Assembly: GCA_021787845.1 (NCBI GenBank) | Contig: JAJYLH010000001.1 | Span: 62,001 to 126,000, forward strand | DNA from: Myxococcales bacterium | GTDB lineage: Bacteria > Myxococcota > Myxococcia > Myxococcales > JAJYLH01 | DNA length: 64,000 nucleotides | Direction: 5' to 3' | Shown: positions 50,351-60,300 of the stretch, piece by piece | How positions within the stretch are numbered: the first letter of the stretch is position 1 | How the letters are laid out: the number at the start of each line of letters is the position of its first letter | The notes under the pieces: generated by a model | Told to the model about the DNA's origin: nothing | The model's input: only the letters and a program-made list of their open reading frames with translations | Databases searched by the model: none | Position numbers and translations under genes: made by a program

Positions 50351-51698
50351 TCATGCGTCGCTCCCGAGAAGGGAAACCTGCGTCCCGTGCGTCCCGTGCG
50401 TCCCGAAGCCCATGCTTTCAGGCGTTTGGAGGTTTTCGGCTGCGTCCCGCGTGCGTCCCGGCTGCGTCCCGCCATCGTCGCGGCCGAGCGTGATCAACCG
50501 CTCCTTCTCCCTCTTCCCTTGCCGGCGGCCGGGTCCCTGCTCGACGACGTACCCGGTCGCCCGCAGGTCGGGCGCGATGCGACGCACGGCATCAGCCATC
50601 GACCGCGCTGAGCCCGGCCAGCCGCGCGGTCTCGATGCGGCGTCTGGCGTTCCGCGGTTCAGCTCGGTGAGCAGCCCGGCGGCCGTCCCCCGCCAGCGCC
50701 CCTGCTCGGCGAGCAGCGCGCGAATCGGCTCGGCCACGGGCGAGGCGTCGAGAATCACGGCGCGGGCGTCGGCGCGAGCGGCGTCATAGGCGCGAAGGAA
50801 GGCGCCCGGCTCCAAGCCGAGCGCGGGCTCAGCGGCAACCGCGAGCGTCGCGAAGTCGGCCATCCGCGCGAGCGCCATCACAAGCGCGTCGAGCAACTTC
50901 GCGAGGATGCGAGGCGTGGCATCGATGCGCACCGCCTCATGGTCTTTCTCCGTTCGCCGGTTCGCCGGTGGGATCGTCGGACAGGTGAGCACCAGCGCGC
51001 GGTCGGACAGGTCGCCGCGCACGGTGACGTGATCGATCGCTGTCAGGATGGCCGGGCGCCTCGCGCGCCGCTCTCGCCCGCAGGGACACCAGCGTGCCGG
51101 TGGCGTCGTACAAGGGAAGGACGCACGCATAGCCCGAGCGCTGCCGGTCACCACCCGGCCCACGAGCCCAAGGCGGGAGCGGTCCTGCTTGGGTCGGCGC
51201 ACGGGCAAGGCCGCGGTTGGCCACGTCGCCGGGATTCAAGCCGCGCGAGCCAAGCCAACCGCTCACCGCATCATCGTCGAGAACAGAGCGGCAGCGCTTC
51301 CACTGCTCTTGCACCTCGCCCAACGGTGGCCGGTTCGGCGGCGCGGGGGACGGTGGCGCGATAGGTGAGCGTCGAGGCATACGGTAGGCAGTAGCGAACC
51401 CGTTGGCCGGAGGAGTGTCGCAAAGGTGGGCGGCAGCGCAACGGTCCAGCACGTCGGCCCAAGACGAGGGTTTCGTCGAACCCGTCACGACGGCAGCGGC
51501 CAACCCGACAGCGCTCCCGCCTACCCCGCACTCGAAGCAGCGCCACCCTTGCCCAGCCGGTCGAACGCGTATCGCGAGCCGTCGGTCGCGGCGCTTGGGG
51601 TGACGGAGAGCAGCACCGCAGACGGGACACGGGCCAATGCCGCCGCCTCGCCGGTCGGAAACCGTTGGCGTTGATCTGCTCGAACAGGTCCGCGCCAT
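50351..51698 (-). pseudogene. Primase/helicase of the element, broken by deletion and frameshift
   Basis: The 5' part (from 51698) encodes a CHC2-type primase zinc finger (CPVCGAAL...GWRCFECGVGG) and continues to LYDATGTLVSLRARA. Near 51065-51080 the reading frame changes, and the sequence resumes as a helicase C-terminus (ILTAIDHVTVRGDLSDRALVLTCP... to GWPGSARSMADAVRRIAPDLRATGYVVE). The Toprim and Walker motifs expected between these parts are missing, so an internal segment was deleted. The tail contains repeated GTHGT units encoded by CGTCCCG repeats. Replication by this element is therefore unlikely. Confidence 0.72.
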
Positions 51699-51770
51699 GC
51701 GGTAGCGCTTGCGTTAGGCGTCGAGCTTCGTTCCTTGGTCGTGCGCTAGCAGCGCAGCGCTACCGCATGG
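51695..51770. repeat. Perfect 15-bp inverted repeat at the primase 5' end
   Basis: CCATGCGGTAGCGCT (51695-51709) and AGCGCTACCGCATGG (51756-51770) are separated by 46 nt. The left arm includes the primase start codon, so the repeat could be an operator or part of the element's origin. Confidence 0.7.
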
Positions 51771-51805
51771 CCGGTAGCCAAGCGGGTGCGCTGCTGCTCG
51801 GCGGC

Positions 51806-53114
51806 CTACGTTCCCTTCACAAGGGCGGACTGCTGCGCGCTCGAGGCGCCATCCGAGCAATCCAGGGCGATCGTGCAGCTCTCGCCCGCTGCTGGCCCTT
51901 GGAAGTCGTAGGTCGCTGTACCGTCTCCGTTGTCAGCGACGGTACCTTTACAGGTGTCAGTCGCGTCGCCGGTGATGGTGAGCGAGTCGCCGTCTGGGTC
52001 TACGCACTTGATCTGGTAGCTCGCCTGCTGGGACGCGGGGACGGTGCTCGGAGGCGTGGAGGTAAAAGACGGGCGGCCCAAGGAAACTGAGCCCGTCAGA
52101 AACGTTTTCAAATAGCCGTCACTACAGCTCACCGTGAGAGTACAAGTCCCGGTCGCCGCCGGCACTGTGAAGGCGTAGGTTCCAGTGCCGTTGCCATTGT
52201 CCGTCATCGTACCGCCGCAGGTGTCGGTCGCGTCGACAGCAAGCGTCAGCGGGTCGTTGTCCTCATCGACGCACTTCACGTCAAAGGACTGCGCGCTGTT
52301 GCCAAGGGGACTCGTGGGAATCGCAGAGGTATACGCGGGCGCTGTGTCGATGCACGAAAGCTCGATGGTTTGCGCATCGCTCAGGGGCGGCGACGCGTCG
52401 TCGGTCACCGTTACCTTGAAAGTACATTTGTCGAGCGGAGTCTTCTCCCGTTGCACGACCAGCTCAGGGCACCGGTTTTCGCGTCGATGCTCGCGCTGAA
52501 GGGGCAGGGCGGGTCCGTGTCGGCCGGTGTGACGCTGAAGGCGAGCGCTTCCGGCGGCGCCTCGGGATCGGTCGCAGCTGCCTGGACCGTACCGGAGCCG
52601 TGGGCCTCCCCGGACGGCGGCAACGAGAGCACCGGTGGCTGATTGTCGATCGTAATCGTCCCGCTGCCGTCCGCCTCCGCCCGGCCGCTCACACAACTTA
52701 CCGCGGCCACGCAGCTCGCACCGCCCTTCAACTTGGGGAAAGTGAGGGTGTAAGTGCCCGTACCGTCACCCTTGTCACTTACGCCGACCACTGCGCCGAA
52801 GGGACCTGCGATTGCCGCGTGTAAGTGCCCGTACCGTCACCCTTGTCACTTACGTTCCCGCCGCAAGCGTCGTCGTACTGGTTCGTGGCGAGCATCACGG
52901 AGAACCCGTTGGCGGAAACGCAGGCGATCGGGATGCTCAGGTGGTCACCCACCTTCGCCGTCGCGGGCAGAGTGAACGTGAGGGTCAGATCAGGGCTCCC
53001 GCACGACACGAGCGCACCGGCAGCAAGGCTGAGAACAGCCCAGCCAAGAACGCTGCGGACTGTCGTTGACTTCAGGGAACTCAGAGAAGCAAAGCAAAGA
53101 TTGCTGTGTCTCAT
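51806..53114 (-). pseudogene. Repeat-containing lipoprotein gene with two frameshifts
   Basis: Starts with a lipoprotein signal (LGWAVLSLAAGALVSCG, lipobox LVSC near residue 38), followed by beta-rich repeats of the form I-x-CVDxDGDxLT...ATDTCxGTxxDNGDGTxTYxF. At least four repeat units are readable, each with paired cysteines, resembling Ig/cadherin-like extracellular modules. The frame shifts within a 71-bp-offset duplication (52748-52854) and again near 52447 in a GGG run. The repaired protein would be about 430 residues and surface-exposed. The region looks less GC-rich than its neighbours, consistent with recent acquisition. It ends at 51806. Confidence 0.72.
52748..52854. repeat. 36-bp direct repeat at 71-bp spacing in the lipoprotein gene
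   Basis: Positions 52748-52783 and 52819-52854 are identical and encode the VSDKGDGTGTYT end of a module. The 71-bp offset is not a multiple of three, so the two copies lie in different frames. Confidence 0.85.
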
Positions 53115-53714
53115 CGCACGCCCTCGGACGAGACGGAACCACTACCACCCCCGACAAGCCTCGTCAACGGCGAAAGCCCTACGCGCGCGAGGGCTCAGAT
53201 CAGGCGACCCAGGTCAAGGATCTCCGACCCGGATCGCGTATATTGCGCGGAACGTCGAGCGGCGAGCACTCAGTGCGAGCTAGCGAGTGGTCGGACGGCG
53301 CTTCTGGCGGCAGGTGAGGGACCACCCTTCACGTACGCGCGGCGCGCGGGATCGCTCCGCGTGCGTGGTCGGCTCCAAATCGTCCGGGAGTCGCTCCCCG
53401 ATCACCTGGCGGCGATGAATCCAAACCCCCTCTCCAAGATCTGGGGATACTACCGGCAACGGGCGAATCCGAACCGGGGCTTCTGGGAAAATCGGCAGGC
53501 CGAGCGGCGTCGCCGACGTGCGCTGGCGGTGCCGTGCTGCCGGTGCGGTGCCGGTCGCCTCGCGCGCGCGACGCTGTAAATGCGATCGGCTGCGTACAGC
53601 CTGGGGGCGATCGCGGCAGTACCGGCGGTGTCCCGTCCGTCCCGCGTTCGTCCCGTGCCACCGCCTTGCCCGCTAGCGTTCGGGACCGTCGGGACGCACG
53701 GGACGGTGCGCGCC
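53115..53714. other. Right part of the element without a firm gene
   Basis: About 600 bases. A short plus-strand frame at 53415 is the only reasonable coding candidate. At 53625-53720 are several CGTCCCG/CGGGACG repeats like those in the broken primase tail (50383-50470), which suggests the remains of a second primase end. No other signal was found. Confidence 0.45.
53415..53579 (+). CDS. Possible 54-residue small basic protein
   Basis: Begins MNPNPLSKIWGYYRQRANPN and contains a run of arginines and a CCRCG motif. It has no good ribosome-binding site and matches no known family. Recorded only because its composition is more protein-like than that of surrounding frames. Confidence 0.25.
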   Translation: MNPNPLSKIWGYYRQRANPNRGFWENRQAERRRRRALAVPCCRCGAGRLARATL

Positions 53715-53909
53715 CTACTTGTTCGCGCTCGCCCTCGCGAGGTAGGTGGCGAGGTCGGCGGGCGCTACCCGGATCGCGTTCAAGATGCGCACGTGCGCCA
53801 GCTCCCCGCGTTCGCACAGCTTGTAGACGGTGGCGGTGCAGACGCCGAGCTTCCTCGCCACCGTCGCGGCCGTGAGCAGGTCCGCCGCGCCGCCGTCGAT
53901 GGCGCGAAG
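53715..53909 (-). CDS. Excisionase-type HTH fragment at the right end of the element
   Basis: A reading frame encoding LLTAATVARKLGVCTATVYKLCERGELAHVR (split across about 53785-53880) and ending in APADLATYLARA, a standard helix-turn-helix excisionase. No ATG or GTG with a ribosome-binding site precedes it in frame, and the open frame continues upstream into att sequence, so the 5' end may be lost. Confidence 0.5.
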   Translation of the reverse strand, partial: LRAIDGGAADLLTAATVARKLGVCTATVYKLCERGELAHVRILNAIRVAPADLATYLARASANK

Positions 53910-54116
53910 CCGAGTGCGTTCGCCAGCGTCAGCCGGGCGAAGCGCGGTCTGAACCTTGTGGAAACCGGCTGGAAAACCGGCGTGCGTTTCCCTGAAATCG
54001 GTTGCAGTCGGTTGCGCGTGAACCTCGCCCGCTCGCGTGCGGATCGTCTTGAAAACAAGGCGATTTGCGTCCTGCTGCAACCCGTTGCGGTTGCTTGCGT
54101 TCGTGTCTGGCGCTTT

Positions 54117-54160
54117 TCCCAAGCTCGGGGTCGCGGGTCCGAATCCCATCGCCCGCTCCA
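54117..54160 (+). other. attR (copy of the tRNA-Gly 3' end)
   Basis: Repeats 47908-47951 with two mismatches, both in the T arm. The 5' half of the tRNA is absent, so this is not a second tRNA gene. Confidence 0.88.
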
Positions 54161-54163
54161 TCG

Positions 54164-54210
54164 CGAAGGCCGGTGATCGTCGCGGAAACGCGCGGTCGCC
54201 GGCCTTCCAC
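54164..54210 (+). terminator. Terminator-like hairpin beyond attR
   Basis: AAGGCCGG...CCGGCCTT arms around an inner CGCG stem, followed by CCACTTTCT. It matches the layout and much of the sequence of the tRNA terminator at 47958, so it is probably the original one displaced by integration, or a copy. Confidence 0.55.
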
Positions 54211-54238
54211 TTTCTCCGCGCGCGGCGAGCCTGGTCCG

Positions 54239-55945
54239 TTATGGCGAGCGCGGGCGGACGCCGTGCCGGGCGGTAGCGGTAGAGTCCTTCGCCGGTGTCA
54301 GGTGAACCAGGTAGGCGGTGGTCAAGACCTCGGGGCGCGTCGCCGGATCGAGGAAGCGGGTCGTCAGCTTGGTCACGGGGTAGTCGGCGAGAGCGATCTC
54401 GCGGCCGACGGTCACCGGAAGCTGTTCGACGTCCGTGAGCCCCTTCGGGTCCGTGTACAGCCACATCGGCGTCGCGTTCACCCGGCGCACCAGATCCGCG
54501 AGTTGGTGGATCTCGACCGGCACCCGCTCGAGGGCGACGTCGAGCGAATACGGATGCTTGCGGAAACAGGCGACCTGGGACAGCGGTATCGCCTCGGCTC
54601 GCGCGGCGCGAACGGCCGTCGAGCCCGACTGGTAGCGCAGCAGGCGCGGATAGAAATGGCCGGCCAGGACCACGTTCGCGCCGAGAATCGCGAGCAGCGA
54701 CGGAGCGACGAGGCGCGCGCGCGCGTCACGCGCGAGCCAGGCGGCGGCCATCGCGGCGAGGAAGAGGGCCGTCGCGGCGGCGCCGACGACGACGTGGCGC
54801 AAGGGGAAGACGCGGACGGTCAGCCAGACCGCGAGCCCCCCGAGAGCGCCGATGACCAGCATCTGCGCGATGAGCAGCACCGTTCGTGCTCGGCGCGAGC
54901 CCGCGTCCAGGAAGCGGTCGAGCCAGCGCGCGGTCAGGACCGCGACGAACGGGAGCGCGACGAAGATGTAGTGCGGCAGCTTGTAGTGCGAGAGCGAGAG
55001 CGCGACGAAGGTGAGGGCGAATCCGCCGGCGGCAAAACCCTCGCCCGGCTCACCGCGAAGGCGCCTCTTCACGAGCGAACGGGCCTCGGCGAAGAGCGCC
55101 GCGACGAACATCGGCGACCACGGCAGAAACGCCCAGAGGAGCGTGTGGGCGAAGAAGAGCGGGTCGGTGTGGTTGTGCCAGGCGTTCGACCCGGTGATGC
55201 GCCCGAAGCTCTGCGTCCAGAAGAAGAAGGCGATGCCGTGTATCCCGAACTCGCGGTGGAGACCGACCAGCATCGGAATGAGTAGGACGGAAGCGATGAC
55301 GCCAACCGCCAGCGGTGCCGGGGAGAGAAAGCGCTTCCATTCTCGACGCAGCGCGATCTCGGAGCCGACGGCGAACGCCGGCACCACGGCGCCGATCGGT
55401 CCTTTCGCCAGCAGCGCGAGCCCGGTGCCGAGGCCCGTAAGAAGTAGTGCACGAGCGCTACCACTCTTCCCGTACGCTCTCGCTTGCCAGAGGGAGAACG
55501 CGACCGCGCCGAGCAGCACCGTATCCGTCCGGCAATCGTTGGTGATGAGGAACAACGCTTGGCAGGAGGCGAACAGGAGAGCGGCAAGCGCTCCCGTACG
55601 CCGGCCCGAGTCGAGGCTCGCGAGCTTACCGACCGAGAGCCATCCGACCAGGGCCGCCAGGAGCGACGGGACCTTCGAGGCGGCATTTGAGATTCCGAAG
55701 ACGGCATACGACAGCGCCGTGAGCCAGAAGGTCAGGGGCGGCTTGTCGAGGTAATCCCATCCGCGGCAATGGACGACGAGGAAGCTCCGCGACGCGAGCA
55801 TCTGCCGGGCGATGAGCGCGTACTCCGCCGCGTCCACGTCGGGCGGATCGAGGCGCAGCGCCAAGAGGTAGACGAGCGCAATCGCGAGGAAGGCGAGGAC
55901 GACCAAGCCCGGGGCGCGAGCCCGACCGGCACTCTGGCGCCGCAT
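54239..55945 (-). CDS. PMT/ArnT-family membrane glycosyltransferase
   Basis: A 568-residue protein with about twelve membrane helices and a soluble C-terminal part, of glycosyltransferase family 39/83. The first periplasmic loop has DVDAAEYALIARQML with the catalytic-type acidic residue, then DYLDKPPLTFWLTAL. Such enzymes transfer sugars from polyprenyl-phosphate carriers to lipid A, lipids or proteins. Its start overlaps the TolC-like gene stop by one base, so it may be co-expressed with the efflux operon, although a functional link is not obvious. Confidence 0.88.
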   Translation of the reverse strand: MRRQSAGRARAPGLVVLAFLAIALVYLLALRLDPPDVDAAEYALIARQMLASRSFLVVHCRGWDYLDKPPLTFWLTALSYAVFGISNAASKVPSLLAALVGWLSVGKLASLDSGRRTGALAALLFASCQALFLITNDCRTDTVLLGAVAFSLWQARAYGKSGSARALLLTGLGTGLALLAKGPIGAVVPAFAVGSEIALRREWKRFLSPAPLAVGVIASVLLIPMLVGLHREFGIHGIAFFFWTQSFGRITGSNAWHNHTDPLFFAHTLLWAFLPWSPMFVAALFAEARSLVKRRLRGEPGEGFAAGGFALTFVALSLSHYKLPHYIFVALPFVAVLTARWLDRFLDAGSRRARTVLLIAQMLVIGALGGLAVWLTVRVFPLRHVVVGAAATALFLAAMAAAWLARDARARLVAPSLLAILGANVVLAGHFYPRLLRYQSGSTAVRAARAEAIPLSQVACFRKHPYSLDVALERVPVEIHQLADLVRRVNATPMWLYTDPKGLTDVEQLPVTVGREIALADYPVTKLTTRFLDPATRPEVLTTAYLVHLTPAKDSTATARHGVRPRSP

Positions 55946-57333
55946 CACTTCGGGTCGAAGGTGCCGGCCGCGTGGGCGAGCTCCAGTACCGCGAGCTGGG
56001 CGTCGAGCGTCTCGGCGATGCGCCCGAGCTCGGCGCGCCGGAGCTCGGTGTTCGCGTCGTCGACTTGGAGCTCGGTCGTCGCGCCGGCGCGAAAGCCGAC
56101 CATCACGAGCTGCTGGTTCTCTCGCGCGAGCTTCTCCTCCTCGGTCGCCTTGCGCTGGTTGGCGCGGGCGCTCTCGTAGTCCAGCCGCGCGCGCCGGAGC
56201 TCGTCCTCGGCCTTGACGCGAGCGCTCTCGACCTCGGCTTGCGCTTCTGCCTCCTTGTCGCCCGCCTCGCGCAGGTCCGCCTCCCTGAGGCCCCCGTCGT
56301 ACAGCGTCCAATCGAGGCCCAGGGTGACGAACCAGCTCGTGTCGCTGGCGGTGAAGCCGGAGACGTTCGAGGCCCGGTAGGCGGCGTCGAGGCCCAAGGT
56401 CGGCAGGTACCCGAGCTTGGCAGCGGTGCTGCCCTCCTGCGCCGCTTCCAACCCCTTCTCGGCGGCGAGGACGTCGGCTCGGCGCGTCGCGAGCTTTTCG
56501 AGGTCGCCGAGCGGCGGGGGCGGCGGCGGGTCCGGCGGCCGCTTCACCTCGAAATCCGGGTCGCGCGCGAGGAGGGCGGCGAGGGCGCTCTTTGCCGAGA
56601 GGTAGGCGTTCTTCGCGCGCACCAGGTCCTGCTCCGCCGCCGCTTCGTCGATCTGCGCGCGCAGGAGCACGATCTTCGGCACCGTTCCAGCTTTGAGCCG
56701 GACCTTGGCGTCTTCGATGTGGGCGCGCTGGGTGGCGAGCTGCTCCTCTTGCACGCGGGTCGCCTCGCGCGCGGCGACGGCGCCGTAATAGAGCTGCGCG
56801 ACGGCGAACAGCACCTGCCGGCGCGCGTGCACGAGGTCGAGCGACACCTCCTCTTCGCCCAGGTACGCCGCCTGAATCGCCGGTACGAGCGAGGGAGCCA
56901 AGAGCGCCTGCCTCAGCTCGATCTGACCGCCGACCTGGTTCTTCTTCTGCACGGTCAGGCTCTCGAAGCCCGACGGGTAGATGATGTAGTCGCTCGGCAT
57001 CCCCGGCGGATGCTGAGGCGAGAAGGGGGTCCCCTCCGGGGAGGCCGGCGGCCCTTGCGGCGAGAGGACGTCGCGGACGTAGTAGCCGGCGGGGAGGGAG
57101 AAGGTCGCCTCGACGTTGTTGTAGGTGTAGCTGCCCGCGGCCGAAAGATGCGGCAGGTAGCTCGCCCAGAGCTTCTTCGCCATCTCGTGCGCCTGGGCGA
57201 GACGCGCGCGCATCGCCTTCAGGTCCGGGTTGTCCGCTCGCGCCTCGTGCAGGGCCTGGCCGAGGGTGAGGGTCGGCGTCAGCGCCGGCGCGGGCACGGC
57301 GAGCAGGAGGCCGGCGACGAGCGCCGCGATCAT
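55945..57333 (-). CDS. TolC-family outer-membrane efflux protein
   Basis: A 462-residue protein with a signal peptide (MIAALVAGLLLAVPAPALT) and two OEP repeats built from long coiled coils rich in Ala/Glu/Arg (for example ARRQVLFAVAQLYYG; ELRRAELGRIAETLDAQLAVLEL). It forms the outer-membrane channel of a tripartite pump. It overlaps the RND gene by ATGA. A proline-rich segment near residue 265 (PPDPPPPPPL) is unusual but typical of linker variation. Confidence 0.92.
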   Translation of the reverse strand: MIAALVAGLLLAVPAPALTPTLTLGQALHEARADNPDLKAMRARLAQAHEMAKKLWASYLPHLSAAGSYTYNNVEATFSLPAGYYVRDVLSPQGPPASPEGTPFSPQHPPGMPSDYIIYPSGFESLTVQKKNQVGGQIELRQALLAPSLVPAIQAAYLGEEEVSLDLVHARRQVLFAVAQLYYGAVAAREATRVQEEQLATQRAHIEDAKVRLKAGTVPKIVLLRAQIDEAAAEQDLVRAKNAYLSAKSALAALLARDPDFEVKRPPDPPPPPPLGDLEKLATRRADVLAAEKGLEAAQEGSTAAKLGYLPTLGLDAAYRASNVSGFTASDTSWFVTLGLDWTLYDGGLREADLREAGDKEAEAQAEVESARVKAEDELRRARLDYESARANQRKATEEEKLARENQQLVMVGFRAGATTELQVDDANTELRRAELGRIAETLDAQLAVLELAHAAGTFDPK

Positions 57334-60300
57334 CTCTCCTCCGCTGCGCTATCGATCACCAGCGCCGGTGCCGCTATCCGTCCGGTCGGGTCGCCGCCGG
57401 CGGGGGACGCTGCTCCCGTGGGCCCTTCGTGGGTGGAGAAGTCGTGTTTGAAGCTGAGCCTGTCGAACCAGGTGTAGGCCACCGGCACGACGATCAAAGT
57501 GAGGAAGGTGGAGGCGATGACCCCGCCGATCACCGCGATCGCCATCGCCGACTTGAACTCGCTGCCTTCGCCCCGCGCGAGCGCCGCCGGGAGCATCCCG
57601 AGCACCATCGCCGCGCTGGTCATCAAGATCGGCCGCAGCCGGGTGGGCCCTGCCTTCAGGAGCGCCGCCAGCATCGACAGGCCCTGGCCGCGCAGCTCGT
57701 TCGTGTAGTCGACGAGGAGAATCGCGTTCTTCGTCACCAGGCCCATCAAGAGGATGATCCCGATCATCGAGGACATGCTCAGGGCGTTGCCGGTCAGGAA
57801 GAGGAGCAGGAGCGCTCCTACCAAGGCGAGCGGTAGCGCCAGCATGATGGTGAGCGGGTGAATGAACGACTCGAACTGGGAGGCGAGGACGAAGAAGATG
57901 AACAGCACCGCGACCGCCAGGGCGATGCCCATGTTCAGGAACGTCTCGTTCATCCGCTTGGTCTCGCTGCCCCAGACGAACGAATAGCCGGCGGGCTTCC
58001 CGATCTTCGCGAGCTTCGCCTGGATGTCGTTCACCACGTCGCCTAAGGGGCGTCCGTTCAGGTCGGCGGTCACCACGATCTGCCGCTCGCGGTCCTGCCG
58101 CTCGATGGTGGAAGGGCCGCTTCCCTTGTTCACCCGCGCGATCTGGCCGATGCGCACCAGGCGGGGGCCACTCATCGCCTGGAGCATCATGAGAGGGGAA
58201 GCGCTGCCGCCTAGCCGACGGCCGGTCGCCGGCACCTCCAAGTCGGCCAGCTCGGCGACGCTCGTCCGGTCGGTCGGCGCAAGCTGCACCCGCACGTCGA
58301 AGTCGCGCCCCTGGTCGCGGTACTTCGCGACCACCGCGCCTTCGAGCGCCAGCCGGAGCGTCTGGGCGACCGTGCCCACCGAGACCCCCAGGTCCGCTGC
58401 CGCTGCCCGGTCGACGGCGACGCTCGCCTGCGGCTTGCCGGGCCGGTAGCTCTCGTCGGCGTCCACCGCGCCGCGGGTCGTGCGCACCGCTCGGAGCGCC
58501 TGGCGCGCGAGCAGGCGCAGGGTGTCGTAGTTCTCCCCGCGCACGTAGAGCGTGACCGGAGACTCGTTCGCGCCTTCGACGATGCCCAGGTCCTGGACCT
58601 CGGCGCGCAAGCCGGGCACGTCGCGCAGCTTCCGGCGGATGTCCTCCTCGATGTCCCACTGGGTCAGCGGCCGCCGCTCGTCGACCTTGGTGCAGTAGAC
58701 GCGCAGCTCCGCCTTGTTCGCCTCCTCGTCCGGGCCGACGACCGAGAAGATCGAGAGCACGTTCTGGTTCGCGCTCCGGACGAGCTTCTCCACCCGGGCG
58801 ACGGTGCGGCTCATCGCGGCGAAGGAGGTGTCGGGCGGCATCTCCAGCTCGACCTTGAACTCGCCGCGATCCTCCGGGGTCATGAACTCCTTGCCCATGA
58901 AGGGGACGAGCCCGAGCGTCCCCGCGAAGAGGGCGAGGGCGGTCATGACGACGGTCGCCTTGTGCCGCAGCGCCCACGCCAAGAGGCTGCGGTACAGCTC
59001 GTCGAGACGGTCGTAGCTTCGCACCACCGGTCCGAAGAAGCGGTGGCGCTTCAGCTCCTCGTGGTGGCCGGGCTGGATGGCCTTCATCACCCGGGCGCTC
59101 ATCATCGGGTCCAGGGTGAAGGAGACGAAGAGGCTCACCAGCACCGCTGCCGCCACCGTCAACCCGAACTGGCGGAAGAACTGGCCGACGATGCCGCCCA
59201 TGAAGGCGACGGGCACGAACACCGCGACGATGGTGAAGGTGGTGGCCATCACCGCGAGGCCGATTTCGTTGGTCGCTTCCTTCGCCGCGGTGACCGGGTC
59301 CTTGCCCAGCTCCATGTGCCGGAAGATGTTCTCCCGCACCACCACCGCGTCGTCGATGAGGAGGCCGATGGAGAGCGACAGCCCGATCATCGTCAGCATG
59401 TTGATGGTGAAGTGCATCGCCCACATGACGAAGAACGTCGTCACCACGCTCGTCGGCAGGGAGAGCGAGGAGATCAAGGTCGAGCGCCAGTCGAGCATGA
59501 AGAGGAAGATCACCAGCACCGCCATCAGCCCGCCGAAGACCAGGTCGCGGCGGACGTCGTGGATGTTGCGGCGGATGAAGGTCGATTCGTCGATGACCTT
59601 CTTGAGCTTGACGTCCCGCGGGAGGACGCGGCCCAGGTCCTGGACCTTGGCGTAGACCTGGTCGGCGACGGCGACGGTGTTCGAGCCGCCCTGCTTCTGG
59701 ATGGTCAGCGTCACCGCGTCGCGGCCGTCGACCCGGGTGGTGGTGCGCACCTCCTTGAAGCCGTCGACCACGTGGGCGACGTCCGACAGCCGCACCTGCC
59801 CTCCGCTCTCGGAGGTGGCGACGACCAGGTTCTTCAGCGCGTCGATCGACCGGAAGCGCCCCAGCGTCTTGACGGAAATCTCCTGCGTCGCCGAGGTGAT
59901 CCGGCCGGCCGGGAGGTCGTAGCCCTCCTCGCCCAACTGCTGCGCGATTTGCGCGAGCGACAGCCCCAGAGCGTCGAGCTTGTCCGGCTCGACGAAGACG
60001 TGGATTTCCCGCTCGAGCCCGCCGGTGATGGTGACCGACGCCACCCCGTCGATGGCCTCGAGCTGCGGCTTGACGACGTCCTTCGCGAGCCGCCGGGTCT
60101 GCGCCGGGCCGCGGTTCGAGGAGACCGCGTAGGTGAGGATGGCGGTAGCGGTCGGGTCGAAGCGCGCGATGATCGGGTCCTTCACGTCCTGCGGGAACTC
60201 GCCGCGGATCGCCGCGACCTTGTCCCGGACGTCCGAGTTGGCGCTCTTGATGTCGGCCGACAGCTTGAACCGAACGATCACGGTCGAGACGGAGTCGCGC

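Larger units (their letters stand above)
47908..54160. mobile_element. Integrative element of about 6.25 kb in tRNA-Gly
   Basis: Bounded by a 44-bp direct repeat (47908-47951 and 54117-54160). Contents in order: integrase, HigA-like antitoxin, HigB-like toxin, excisionase-like protein, broken primase/helicase, broken lipoprotein and a right-end HTH fragment. There are no capsid, tail or conjugation genes. With its replication gene broken it appears to be a decayed, probably immobile, satellite-like or ICE-like element. Confidence 0.85.

Noticed and set aside
50383-50470. CGTCCCG repeats as an iteron origin
   Set aside because: They lie in the coding tail of the broken primase and translate to GTHGT-type repeats; their spacing is irregular.
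54117-54160. A second tRNA-Gly gene
   Set aside because: Only the anticodon-to-CCA part is present; the 5' acceptor strand and D arm are missing, so it is the att copy.
47887-54160. The integrative element as the vehicle that brought in the sulfur island
   Set aside because: Both att copies bound only the 6.25-kb segment; no att copy was seen on the far side of the island.
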